From: SICV01 sp964372375
GTDB taxonomy: Archaea > Nanobdellota > Nanobdellia > Pacearchaeales > GW2011-AR1
Length of the DNA stretch: 20,334 nt
Assembly (NCBI GenBank): GCA_964372375.1
Contig: CAYJQF010000009.1
Span: forward strand, 1-20,334
Direction: 5' to 3'
The notes beneath the pieces were generated by a model. That model worked only from the letters and a program-made list of their open reading frames with translations. It ran no database searches and was not told the origin of the DNA. Each line of letters opens with the position of its first letter. Position 1 is the first letter of the stretch. Position numbers and translations under genes: made by a program. Below are positions 7,670 to 13,966 of the stretch, one piece after another.

Positions 7670-8473
7670 TTAAAGTTTAGTATTTGCCGCGGCGGCCTGA
7701 GCCTGCTTTTCCGCTTTCCTTGCCTGTGCTTCAAAATCGCGGGCAAAACTGTCTTCCACCAATCTCAAATGGCTGATTGCTTTCCAGTCGCTCTTGATAT
7801 GCCGCGCTGCTTGCTTGTCAATTTCCAGAGGGTTGCCGGTATACACAAGGCCAAACTCAGACGCATCAACAATGGCCAGTTCAGGCATCTTGCACCGTAA
7901 GATATCATGAATTGCATACTTTATGGGTTCCGCCCTTAGTTTATTCTTTGTCTTTGAGAAGAAGCCCTGATACTGATGTGCAGGATATGCTCCCAGCATA
8001 TTTGCTAAGGCACCTGACATCTCCAGTTCAGGGTGCGCTCCGAGTTTTGGCAGAGAAACGAGAAGACCTTGCGTCAGAATCTTTGGATATTTAATAGCAT
8101 CGAATACCATGAACTTGCCGTCTTTAATTTCTTCAACTTCTGCTGTGTTCAAATCAATTAAACCAACACCGTATTGTTCGGCGAGGCGCTTATATCCTGC
8201 TTCTTCAAATAGATCTACAGTAGAAGCGCCTTCTGACCCTTCTGCAATCATTATTTTTGTCTCGGGATTCTTATGTGTCAGGCAAAACTGCACAACTGCT
8301 TCAACAAAATCGATTGGCGTGTTGTTGCCAAAAACGTTTAGCGTCGGCTTGAGAATGATACGCTGGTGCTGCTTAAGCGTGTTTTCAAACTTGGTTACTT
8401 CGAGCAGCTTTGGCACAGTCTCCTGATACGACTTAAATTTTATAGAAACTCCCTTGACCATTGCTTTTCCCAT
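7670..8473 (-). CDS. DUF362 family protein
   Basis: This 267-residue protein contains segments typical of DUF362: RIILKPTLNVFGNNTP near the N-terminus, MIAEGSEG, and LVSLPKLGAHPELEMSG followed by ANMLGAYP in the middle. No cysteine cluster is present, so the ferredoxin module found in some DUF362 proteins is absent. The C-terminal 25 residues are a charged, alanine-rich helix (ARKAEKQAQAAAANTKL). Two starts are possible: the ATG at 8473, or the ATG at 8461. CTTTAAAAG lies about 26 bp before the latter, while a TTATAA near 8497 would serve the former. The biochemical role of the family is not settled. Confidence 0.8.
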   Translation of the reverse strand: MGKAMVKGVSIKFKSYQETVPKLLEVTKFENTLKQHQRIILKPTLNVFGNNTPIDFVEAVVQFCLTHKNPETKIMIAEGSEGASTVDLFEEAGYKRLAEQYGVGLIDLNTAEVEEIKDGKFMVFDAIKYPKILTQGLLVSLPKLGAHPELEMSGALANMLGAYPAHQYQGFFSKTKNKLRAEPIKYAIHDILRCKMPELAIVDASEFGLVYTGNPLEIDKQAARHIKSDWKAISHLRLVEDSFARDFEAQARKAEKQAQAAAANTKL

Positions 8474-8481
8474 ACAAAGAA

Positions 8482-8491
8482 GCTTTTAAAG
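8482..8491 (-). promoter_or_regulatory. Possible TATA box for the DUF362 gene
   Basis: CTTTAAAAGC on the minus strand is 26 bp from the internal ATG at 8461 but only 14 bp from the ATG at 8473. A second candidate, TTATAA near 8496-8501, fits the longer start. Confidence 0.4.
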
Positions 8492-8507
8492 ATTGTTATA
8501 ATCTACA

Positions 8508-9116
8508 CTATAAACCATCTTCTCTTCTATCCAACTCATTTTGCACAATGGCAAGTGTTTGAGAAGCGAAGTATGTGCGCTTGCCGATGGAAACAGGAGT
8601 GCAGATGCCTTTCAAACGCTTGAATTCTTTATCAGGAAGGCCTACGTGGTCGCCCAGGATGAATACTGGATGCTCTTCTATCTCTACTTTTCTAATATCT
8701 TCTCCATCAGCATCGAGGATATAGAGGTGCTTGCCTGATTCATATAGTTCTTTTACCAGTTCTAAGAATCCTTTCTTCTCAATCCAATAGCCGGGAAAAA
8801 CTTCTCTTTTTTTTCCTTCCTGATATTTATACAGCATCTTTTTGATAACGGAAGAAACATTCTTTTTACTCAAGTATATCTTATCCTTATCGGTGATTCC
8901 TTCGGTTACTGGCTTTAGTTCCAAATGTTTCATAGGGTCTGGCATGCCTGCGAACACTAAATGCAGCGTAACATCATTCCGAAAGCTGTGTGATAAGAAA
9001 AATGAGGCAATGACACTGTGTATCGCAATATCCAGTCTGCCTGATTTCATTAAGTCCTCGCCTACATATCTTCCTGAAGTAGGGGCGGTGCGCGAATAGT
9101 AGATGAATTCTCTCAT
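8508..9116 (-). CDS. trmY: tRNA (pseudouridine-54 N1)-methyltransferase TrmY
   Basis: This 202-residue SPOUT-family enzyme methylates pseudouridine-54 in the tRNA T-loop using S-adenosylmethionine. Family features are the N-terminus REFIYYSRTAPTSG, the segment DIAIHSVIASFFLSHSFR with the following VTLHLVFAG, and the C-terminal trefoil-knot region FILGDHVGLPDKEF (152-165). The ending IGKRTYFASQTLAIVQNELDR is also characteristic. The length fits the family and the gene ends in TAG. A TATA box 25 bp upstream supports the ATG at 9116. It is divergent from the DedA-like gene, with 71 bp between the starts. Confidence 0.92.
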   Translation of the reverse strand: MREFIYYSRTAPTSGRYVGEDLMKSGRLDIAIHSVIASFFLSHSFRNDVTLHLVFAGMPDPMKHLELKPVTEGITDKDKIYLSKKNVSSVIKKMLYKYQEGKKREVFPGYWIEKKGFLELVKELYESGKHLYILDADGEDIRKVEIEEHPVFILGDHVGLPDKEFKRLKGICTPVSIGKRTYFASQTLAIVQNELDRREDGL

Positions 9117-9136
9117 AGAGAAGTAAGAAAAAGACC

Positions 9137-9145
9137 TATTTTAAG
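9137..9145 (-). promoter_or_regulatory. TATA box for trmY
   Basis: CTTAAAATA on the minus strand is centred about 25 bp before the trmY ATG. Confidence 0.5.
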
Positions 9146-9158
9146 TCTTGTGCATAAG

Positions 9159-9170
9159 GTTAAAAATAAC
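9159..9170 (+). promoter_or_regulatory. TATA box for the DedA-like gene
   Basis: GTTAAAAATAAC is centred about 24 bp before the ATG at 9188. The surrounding 14 bp are nearly palindromic, and the box lies back to back with the trmY box. Confidence 0.5.
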
Positions 9171-9187
9171 CCTGCTTATAGGGAATA

Positions 9188-9778
9188 ATGTTTGATATCA
9201 ATGCGATAGTCATCAGTTCTTTAGCGTATGCTCCTGCGCTTGCCTTCATCGGCGGGTTATTGACTGAAGAAATTCTCTTGCTCTTGGCTTTGCTTGCAGG
9301 AGGCGGACTCATTTCTTTGTCTGAAGTCGTTATCTTTTGATTTCTCGGAGTGCTTGCGCATGATTACTTTATGTATGTAGTTGTAACCTCTCAGATTGCA
9401 AAGAGAATGAGAACAAGATTTGAGCAAAAATATACTAAAAATCCGCTCGTTGTTTTTATAGAACACCTTGGAAAGACGAGGTATTTCCTACCGTTGCTTA
9501 TTTCCAAATTTGTCTATGGGGCTCGTATAGCTCTCATTATTTATGGAAGCGCACGGGAGAAGAAAGCAGGAACTTTCCTTTTCTATAATGCCTTGGCGGT
9601 AGCGCTCTGGTTTGCTATCATGATGCCTATTGGCTGGTTTGCCGGTAGAGGATTTATACACTTGTTGCAGGTTGCTCGGGGGCTCGAGAAAGTGCTTGCA
9701 GTAACGCTTTTCTTCTTTCTGTTGGTCTTTCTTATTCACAGCATGTTTAAGCGCCTTGCTTCAAAGAAAAAGCGCTAA
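9188..9778 (+). pseudogene. DedA/SNARE-associated membrane protein gene interrupted by an in-frame TGA
   Basis: From the ATG at 9188 the frame runs 50 codons to TGA at 9338-9340, then continues open to TAA at 9776-9778. The two parts together give about 196 residues. The first part encodes two hydrophobic stretches ending SLSEVVIF. After the stop, FLGVLAHDYFMYVVV, KFVYGARIALIIYG and FLFYNALAVALWFAIMM match the order of DedA-family motifs. The TGA falls inside a membrane segment where a Trp codon (TGG) would fit. A GTG at 9350 could start a truncated product, but the promoter is placed for 9188. The cause could be a real nonsense mutation, a sequencing error or readthrough. DedA proteins are lipid-related membrane transporters or scramblases; the role here is inferred. 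Confidence 0.75.
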
Positions 9779-10617
9779 TTATACACGAACAGCGGCCGAG
9801 CAATAATGGTTTCTTCATCTACTTTCTTATAGACTCCTATGAGCTTTTTATTTATTAAAACTATGAACTGTCCTAAATCTTTCAGAGCAGAAGCATTAAT
9901 ATCTTCTTCATGCAGAGGTTTCCCAGTTAATAGTTTTTTAAGATTCATTGCAGATACTTCTATTGCTGGCAAGACTTGTTTCAATGCTTCATCTGCCGGA
10001 ATCAGCATGGCTCTCAGTACTGTTTCATTTCCTTGCTTATATGCTTCAATGGCTTTTTCAAGCTCATATAACGTTATTGCAGGCTCAGAAAAAATGCCTG
10101 CTTGTGTTCTTCTCAGTTCAAGCATGTGCGCGCCGCCTAACTCCAAGCCCAGGTCATGAATTAATTTCCTAATATACGTGCCTGCTTGCACTTCCGTTTC
10201 AAATAAGACATCCTTGCCTTCCCGTTCTTTAAGAGTAAAGGAGATAACTTCACGTTCTCGTACTGCACGCTTCACTCTGCTTCTTACCGGAGGCAATTGC
10301 TGTATCTTGCCTATGTATTTTTGCACTGTTTCTTTGAGTTTTTTTTCCGGAACATCCTCATGTAACCTCATTATCCCTATGTATGTTTTATTTTTATGCA
10401 TGAAAAAGTCTGAGAGCCTGCAGGCTCTTCCCAAACCTATGGGAAGAATACCTGAAACCATTGGATCAAGTGTGCCAAAATGGCTTGTTTTGGAAATGTT
10501 GAAAAGATCTTTAACAAACTGTGAGACCTGGAAGCTGGTAGGACCAGAAGGCTTGTCTATAGTAATAATGCTGAAGTTGAGGAGGTCTTTTATTGATTCT
10601 TCTTTGTGATTTAGCAT
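9775..10617 (-). CDS. cbf5: Cbf5-type tRNA/rRNA pseudouridine synthase
   Basis: This 280-residue protein belongs to the TruB/Cbf5 family. It converts uridine to pseudouridine, in archaea as the catalytic subunit of H/ACA ribonucleoproteins and also in tRNA. The catalytic block SHFGTLDPMVSGILPI contains the nucleophile Asp51 in GTLDP. Also visible are KTYIGIMRLH, the QLPPVRSRVKRAVRER segment and AGTYIRKLIHDLG. The C-terminal 80 residues fit a PUA RNA-binding domain (KPLHEEDINASALKDLGQF). It is slightly short compared with typical archaeal Cbf5. The gene ends in TAG and overlaps the convergent DedA gene by 4 bp. A TATA box supports the ATG at 10617. Confidence 0.93.
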   Translation of the reverse strand: MLNHKEESIKDLLNFSIITIDKPSGPTSFQVSQFVKDLFNISKTSHFGTLDPMVSGILPIGLGRACRLSDFFMHKNKTYIGIMRLHEDVPEKKLKETVQKYIGKIQQLPPVRSRVKRAVREREVISFTLKEREGKDVLFETEVQAGTYIRKLIHDLGLELGGAHMLELRRTQAGIFSEPAITLYELEKAIEAYKQGNETVLRAMLIPADEALKQVLPAIEVSAMNLKKLLTGKPLHEEDINASALKDLGQFIVLINKKLIGVYKKVDEETIIARPLFVYN

Positions 10618-10636
10618 AGCAAGCCGAACAAAAATT

Positions 10637-10646
10637 CTTATTTAAG
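10637..10646 (-). promoter_or_regulatory. TATA box for cbf5
   Basis: The palindromic CTTAAATAAG is centred about 25 bp before the cbf5 ATG. Confidence 0.55.
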
Positions 10647-10694
10647 CATTGTGTTGGAACGGTCTATTTATCTATTACCTTACTATCGAAAGGC

Positions 10695-10702
10695 TTAAAT
10701 AA
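10695..10702 (+). promoter_or_regulatory. TATA box for the AbrB-nucleotidyltransferase gene
   Basis: TTAAATAA is centred about 25 bp before the ATG at 10723, immediately upstream of the tandem palindromes. Confidence 0.55.
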
Positions 10703-10723
10703 TGTTATAACAATGTTATAACA
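10702..10723 (+). promoter_or_regulatory. Two tandem perfect palindromes, probable operator
   Basis: The 11-bp unit ATGTTATAACA occurs twice without a gap (10702-10712 and 10713-10723). Each contains the perfect 10-bp palindrome TGTTATAACA. The centre-to-centre distance is 11 bp, about one helical turn, so both copies lie on the same DNA face. They fill the space between the TATA box and the start codon, a position where a bound repressor would block transcription. The gene just downstream begins with an AbrB-type DNA-binding domain, so autoregulation is the natural inference. The palindromes also contain TTATAA and could in principle act as a promoter element. Confidence 0.6.
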
Positions 10724-11505
10724 TGCAGTTAATAAAGCAAATTGTGCGGGTGGGAAACTCTGCAGGCATTGTGCTGCCGAAAGAATGGCTCAATGGAAAA
10801 GCCAAAGTTGTCCTTATAGAAAAAGCTCTTGAACCTGAAAAAGAGATTTTTAAGATTTTAAAGAATTATCTTTATGATATCGCTGCTTTGGCTGTTGTTG
10901 GAAGCTATGCGCGAGGGGAGGCGAATGCTGAAAGTGATGTTGATGTGCTTGCCATCACTGCCTCAGCCAATAAGAAGATAAAAATTGGAAGATATGAGAT
11001 TATCATGATTTCTGAGAAAGCATTAAAAGAGCAGCTAAAGAGCAATGCTCTGCCTTTACTGCCGATGATTTTGGAAGCAAGACCGCTTATGAACCAGAAG
11101 CTCTTTGATTTATATAAAAATACTAATCTTACAAAAAAAAACTTGTTATTCCATTTTAAGACCACTCAATCAGCTATGAAAGTTGTTGAAGAAATACTTG
11201 CTTTGGCAAACGAAAGGAAGAGAGAATTTATGTCTGACGGAGTCTCTTATTCACTTGTCTTAAGATTGAGAGAGATGTATATTATAGATTGCATCCTGAA
11301 TAAAAGAATATGGAAAAATAGATTTTTTCTAAAGATAATAAAAGAGATAACTGGCAGCCTGACAGCTTATGAAGGCTATCTTCGTGTGAAGAATGATAAG
11401 GGCAAGAAGAGCCTCTTGCCTTTGGAAGAAGCGAAAAAACTTCATTCATATATCTCTCATAAAATCAAGGAGCAGGAGAAGATATGGGCAGAAACAAAAA
11501 GATAA
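10723..11505 (+). CDS. AbrB/SpoVT-type DNA-binding domain fused to a nucleotidyltransferase
   Basis: This is a 260-residue protein. Residues 1-35 (KQIVRVGNSAGIVLPKEW) form a swapped-hairpin AbrB/MazE-type DNA-binding domain. Residues about 42-130 form a minimal nucleotidyltransferase: VVGSYARGEANAESDVDVLA has the G-S-x(n)-D-x-D signature with Asp72 and Asp74 as metal ligands. The remaining 130 residues are helical, with SYSLVLRLREMYIIDCIL and a basic C-terminus, possibly HEPN-like; I cannot confirm this. MNT-type transferases often act as antitoxins that modify a partner protein. The start codon overlaps the second palindrome, and a small coiled-coil gene begins inside its 3' end, overlapping by 22 bp. 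It may be a toxin-antitoxin regulator. Confidence 0.85.
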   Translation: MQLIKQIVRVGNSAGIVLPKEWLNGKAKVVLIEKALEPEKEIFKILKNYLYDIAALAVVGSYARGEANAESDVDVLAITASANKKIKIGRYEIIMISEKALKEQLKSNALPLLPMILEARPLMNQKLFDLYKNTNLTKKNLLFHFKTTQSAMKVVEEILALANERKREFMSDGVSYSLVLRLREMYIIDCILNKRIWKNRFFLKIIKEITGSLTAYEGYLRVKNDKGKKSLLPLEEAKKLHSYISHKIKEQEKIWAETKR

Positions 11506-11666
11506 GAAAGAGGATAGATGGCTTGAAAAGGGCAAAAGAAGAGCATTTGTAGAAAATTAAAGATTATAATGGAAGAGATGAGTTTCTCATTCCTTATTGG
11601 GAGAAAGAAGTTGCTCGCCTAAATGAAGAAATTGAAGATGAAGAGGAAAAATTGAAGAATGATTAG
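11484..11666 (+). pseudogene. Small basic coiled-coil protein with an in-frame TAG
   Basis: The ATG at 11484 overlaps the end of the AbrB-nucleotidyltransferase gene in another frame, suggesting coupled translation. The frame gives MGRNKKIRKRIDGLKRAKEE-HL, then TAG at 11550-11552. It then continues as KIKDYNGRDEFLIPYWEKEV and an acidic helix ending EEEKLKND, to TAG at 11664-11666. Without the internal stop this would be a 60-residue protein with heptad-like K/E pattern on both sides of a GRDEFLIPYWE turn. No ATG, GTG or TTG follows the stop in frame, so the second half needs readthrough or a corrected base. A Lys, Gln or Glu codon is one change away. The 3' end overlaps the convergent AlkD-like gene by 4 bp. 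It may be the partner of the upstream gene. Confidence 0.6.
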
Positions 11667-12361
11667 CGCTCTCTTTTTAGATATGTTTTCCTTTCTTTTT
11701 CTGTGAATCTTTCTATAGCATATCTAAGCATAGTGCGAGGCATTTCTTTATAATGCTTCTTTAAGAAAGCTTTTAGAACAGTAGAATCTCTTTTTCCGAC
11801 TTCTCGGAGCATCCAACCAACTGCTTTCTGGATTAGGTCGTGCTTGTCTTTGAGGAGAATCTCTGCTATCTTCAGAGTTTCTTTAAATTCATTATTTTTA
11901 ATGAAGTAATAAGTTGCAATTATTGATATTCTTCTCTCCCAGATACTATCTGACTTAGCAAGCTTGTAGAGAATCTTCTTTTCTCTATTTAACAGATAAT
12001 TGCCTGCAATCTGGGAGGCAGTTGTGTCAACTAAATCCCAGCCTGAAATTTTTGAGGCGTTTCTTATATAAAAGTCAAACACTTCCTTTTTATTTAATGA
12101 AGAAGCATATTTTCCAGCCAGCGCTTCTGCTGCAACATATTTCTCTTCGTGAATATTTGATTTGAGAAGTTTGAGAATCTCTGCATATGAAAGGTTTAAA
12201 TTATTTAAAGCAATTTTTCTTATATTTGGCACTGTAACTCCGAGAAATTTCTCGCCTTTTGCATACCCTTTACTGTCAGTCTTATGAAAGTTGCTGTATG
12301 TTTTGGCTTTGGCAGGATTTGCATGTTTATTCAGCTCTTCCTTAATCTTAGTGATATTCAT
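11663..12361 (-). CDS. AlkD-like DNA alkylation repair glycosylase
   Basis: This is a 232-residue all-helical HEAT-repeat protein of the DNA alkylation repair family. Members remove positively charged alkylpurines without base flipping. Diagnostic segments are GVTVPNIRKIA (41-51), SGWDLVDTTA (106-115, with Trp108 and Asp112 matching the AlkD catalytic cleft), WERRISIIATYYFI (141-154) and AVGWMLREVGKRD with Trp183. The segment MPRTMLRYAIERF closes the fold. Length and motif order match AlkD. A TATA box 25 bp upstream supports the ATG at 12361. The 3' end overlaps the small coiled-coil gene. Confidence 0.92.
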   Translation of the reverse strand: MNITKIKEELNKHANPAKAKTYSNFHKTDSKGYAKGEKFLGVTVPNIRKIALNNLNLSYAEILKLLKSNIHEEKYVAAEALAGKYASSLNKKEVFDFYIRNASKISGWDLVDTTASQIAGNYLLNREKKILYKLAKSDSIWERRISIIATYYFIKNNEFKETLKIAEILLKDKHDLIQKAVGWMLREVGKRDSTVLKAFLKKHYKEMPRTMLRYAIERFTEKERKTYLKRER

Positions 12362-12380
12362 ATTAAAATAATTAAACTGT

Positions 12381-12390
12381 AATATATAAG
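12381..12390 (-). promoter_or_regulatory. TATA box for the AlkD-like gene
   Basis: CTTATATATT on the minus strand is centred about 25 bp before the ATG at 12361, right after the L31e stop codon. Confidence 0.55.
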
Positions 12391-12393
12391 CCC

Positions 12394-12936
12394 TTACTTC
12401 TTCAGCGCCATTCTTTGTGGATGCTGGGCTTTCTGAGTCTGGGCTTTGGGCGTATGTTTCTCTGCACGCTTTTCCTGCTTCGCTTCTTTCACCTTATGCT
12501 CAGCAACTGCCTGCTCCTTTTCTCTCTCCTCTGCTTTTGTCTCTGGCTTTTGCTCTTCTGCTTTTGCAGGCTCGGCTGGTTTTTCAGCAGGCTTCCCTTG
12601 CGCTGCTGGTTTATGGAACTTTTCATGCTTCTTCTGCAAGAAAGAAACATGCTGGGGCGTCTCAACAAAAGTTACCTGCACTATGTCCCCTGATTTTTTT
12701 GCTTTTACTCTCACTTTTGCTGGTGGATGCGCTCTGCCTCTGAACCATAGTTCATTATTGAAATAAACATCAAGCTTCACAAAATTGGTATCTCTATCAG
12801 GCACTTTCATATGTTTTGCAATAAACTGCTTGATTGCCTTAATTGCCTTGCCAGTACGTTCATATTGAGGAACACGCAGCCAGTACTTTCTCAAAGGAAT
12901 CGTATACTCCCGTTCAAGCGCTGGAATGTCTGCCAT
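12394..12936 (-). CDS. rpl31e: Ribosomal protein L31e (eL31) with long charged C-terminal tail
   Basis: The first 90 residues are eL31: EREYTIPLRKYWLRVPQYER, then KAIKAIKQFIAKHMKV and VKLDVYFNNELWFRGRAHPP followed by KVRVKAKKSGDIVQVTF. The family is normally about 80-95 residues; this one has 180. The extra 80 residues are low-complexity Lys/Ala/Glu/Pro/Gln with repeats such as KPAEKPAEPAKAEEQKPE, likely disordered or helical on the ribosome surface. The gene starts 1 nt after the L39e stop and is the last gene of the ribosomal operon. Frames opposite the tail give long open reading frames that are shadows. Confidence 0.92.
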   Translation of the reverse strand: MADIPALEREYTIPLRKYWLRVPQYERTGKAIKAIKQFIAKHMKVPDRDTNFVKLDVYFNNELWFRGRAHPPAKVRVKAKKSGDIVQVTFVETPQHVSFLQKKHEKFHKPAAQGKPAEKPAEPAKAEEQKPETKAEEREKEQAVAEHKVKEAKQEKRAEKHTPKAQTQKAQHPQRMALKK

Positions 12937-12937
12937 G

Positions 12938-13138
12938 TTATCCTAAGTGCGACCTCGGTGCTCTTCGTGGTTTAATCTTTAACTTGGTTCTTCTCCAATG
13001 CCTTCTCTGCTTGGTAATCTGAGAAGGATGAGCACGCTTCCCTTTTCCGAATTTTCTGATGACTGCCCAAAAGGGAGCCCACTTGGTCCTATTCTCAGCA
13101 ACGCCAAGTTTGATTTTTTTTTGATATATGGGCTTCAT
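12938..13138 (-). CDS. rpl39e: Ribosomal protein L39e (eL39), extended
   Basis: This small basic large-subunit protein lines the exit tunnel. The family core is present: KKIKLGVAENRTKWAPFWAV, then HP and the RRHWRRTKLKI ending. Typical eL39 has about 50 residues; this one has 66. The difference comes from about five extra residues (SQITKQ) between HP and RRHWRR, and a basic tail after KLKI ending PRRAPRSHLG. The ATG overlaps the TGA of the preceding 44-aa gene (ATGA), and L31e begins 1 nt after the stop. Confidence 0.9.
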   Translation of the reverse strand: MKPIYQKKIKLGVAENRTKWAPFWAVIRKFGKGKRAHPSQITKQRRHWRRTKLKIKPRRAPRSHLG

Positions 13139-13269
13139 TCTGTAATTACTCCAGAGCGCATTAAAGCTTGTCTAAAAATTGTTTGTTCAGGCTCTATTTC
13201 TAAAGGAGGCCCAGATTCTGGAGAACTTGTTGATGCTCTATTGTATTTTGGTCTGCATGTGAATTTCAT
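13135..13269 (-). CDS. Unrecognised 44-aa protein coupled between S19e and L39e
   Basis: This short gene starts with ATG at 13269-13267, overlapping the S19e stop as ATGA. It ends with TGA at 13137-13135, overlapping the L39e start as ATGA. It therefore exactly fills the space between the two ribosomal protein genes. The product begins MKFTCRPKYNRASTSS, has a proline- and glutamate-rich middle (PESGPPLEIEPE) and ends FRQALMRSGVITE. In many archaea the gene here encodes a PDCD5-type DNA-binding protein of about 110 residues, but this sequence does not resemble it. No function can be assigned. The tight coupling argues for ribosome- or translation-linked expression. Confidence 0.65.
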   Translation of the reverse strand: MKFTCRPKYNRASTSSPESGPPLEIEPEQTIFRQALMRSGVITE

Positions 13270-13673
13270 TTTATACTCTCCAAAAATTCTTTTCCCTTTT
13301 GAGTTAACTGGCGGCCTGCTTTCTTGCCCTTTACCTTCTCAACAAGGCCGGCTGCCTCTGCTTGCTGCAACAAAGTGCGAATAATCTTTCCTGATGCTGG
13401 CCTGAATTCGGGAGGCGCCATGCCTCGATCTTTCCTCCCACCATATCTAGTCCGTAATCTATTCACGCCAACAATTGAGCGTATATACATTTGTCTTAAA
13501 ATGGAAGCAGCTCGCTTGTACCAAAAGTCTGGATCTGCAATCGGGCGTGCTCTGCTTGGGCCTGACTTCACAAATGCAAGCCAATCAGGCTGTTTAAATT
13601 CCTCTATACCCTTGAGAGCTGTTGCTAATTGTACATTATATACATGGGGAGGTATGGTTCGTATATCTGCCAT
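13266..13673 (-). CDS. rps19e: Ribosomal protein S19e (eS19)
   Basis: This 135-residue small-subunit protein involved in 40S/30S assembly shows IRTIPPHVYNVQLA at the start. It then has PDWLAFVKSGPSRARP followed by DPDFWYKRAASILRQMYI, GVNRLRTRYGGRKDRG and the winged-helix ending KIIRTLLQQAEAAGLVEK with GRQLTQKGKEFLE. Length and order match the family. It starts a tightly coupled set with the 44-aa gene, L39e and L31e. Its TATA box lies about 43 bp upstream, so a leader of about 17 nt is predicted, unlike most genes here. No upstream in-frame start exists. Confidence 0.96.
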   Translation of the reverse strand: MADIRTIPPHVYNVQLATALKGIEEFKQPDWLAFVKSGPSRARPIADPDFWYKRAASILRQMYIRSIVGVNRLRTRYGGRKDRGMAPPEFRPASGKIIRTLLQQAEAAGLVEKVKGKKAGRQLTQKGKEFLESIK

Positions 13674-13710
13674 AGGGATATAATAGGGTAAGAGTAGTTG
13701 AAAAAGAGCC

Positions 13711-13720
13711 CTTATAAATC
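13711..13720 (-). promoter_or_regulatory. Possible TATA box for the S19e operon
   Basis: GATTTATAAG on the minus strand is centred about 43 bp before the S19e ATG, just after the CRM gene stop. It predicts a short leader. Confidence 0.4.
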
Positions 13721-13966
13721 TTACTTAGATGGTTGAGAACGCCTGCGCAACACAATGGTAAAACCAATAATCGCGCACTGACAGGGAATAGTAAGTTGTT
13801 TGATAATCTCCTGGGCCATTGCTTTGATTGACTCTCTGTTCCTGCCTGAAGATTTGAGCACAGTAATCCTGAGATGTTTATGATGCTTGAGAAGTGTAGT
13901 TACTGCTTGAATCGTTCCTTGAGTGATGCCTGCTTTACCAATTTGGAGCCGAGCAGTAGTGTTCAT
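13721..13966 (-). CDS. CRM/YhbY-domain RNA-binding protein
   Basis: This 81-residue protein consists essentially of one CRM (YhbY) domain: LQIGKAGITQGTIQAVTTLL is the family opening (normally xxIGKxGLTxxxxxxv). It is followed by LRITVLKSSGRN, a helix AMAQEIIKQL and IIGFTIVLRR, the closing strand seen in YhbY (vIGxxxvLyR). YhbY proteins associate with pre-50S particles and bind RNA. The ATG overlaps the stop of the NFACT-R gene (ATGA), so the two are translated together; the ribosomal protein operon follows 47 nt later. The basic C-terminal tail (RRRSQPSK) is short. Confidence 0.85.
   Translation of the reverse strand: MNTTARLQIGKAGITQGTIQAVTTLLKHHKHLRITVLKSSGRNRESIKAMAQEIIKQLTIPCQCAIIGFTIVLRRRSQPSK

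Noticed and set aside
8494..8503. TGTTATAATC resembling the TGTTATAACA operator
   Set aside because: It matches only 8 of 10 positions, is a single copy and lies in AT-rich DNA, so a shared regulator cannot be claimed.
12415..12766. Long leucine- and serine-rich frames on the plus strand
   Set aside because: They are antisense to the low-complexity K/A/E tail of L31e, which yields open frames by composition.
13135..13269. The 44-aa gene as PDCD5
   Set aside because: Position suggests it, but the length and sequence do not match the PDCD5 pattern.
13324..13683. 119-codon frame on the plus strand
   Set aside because: It is antisense to ribosomal protein S19e.
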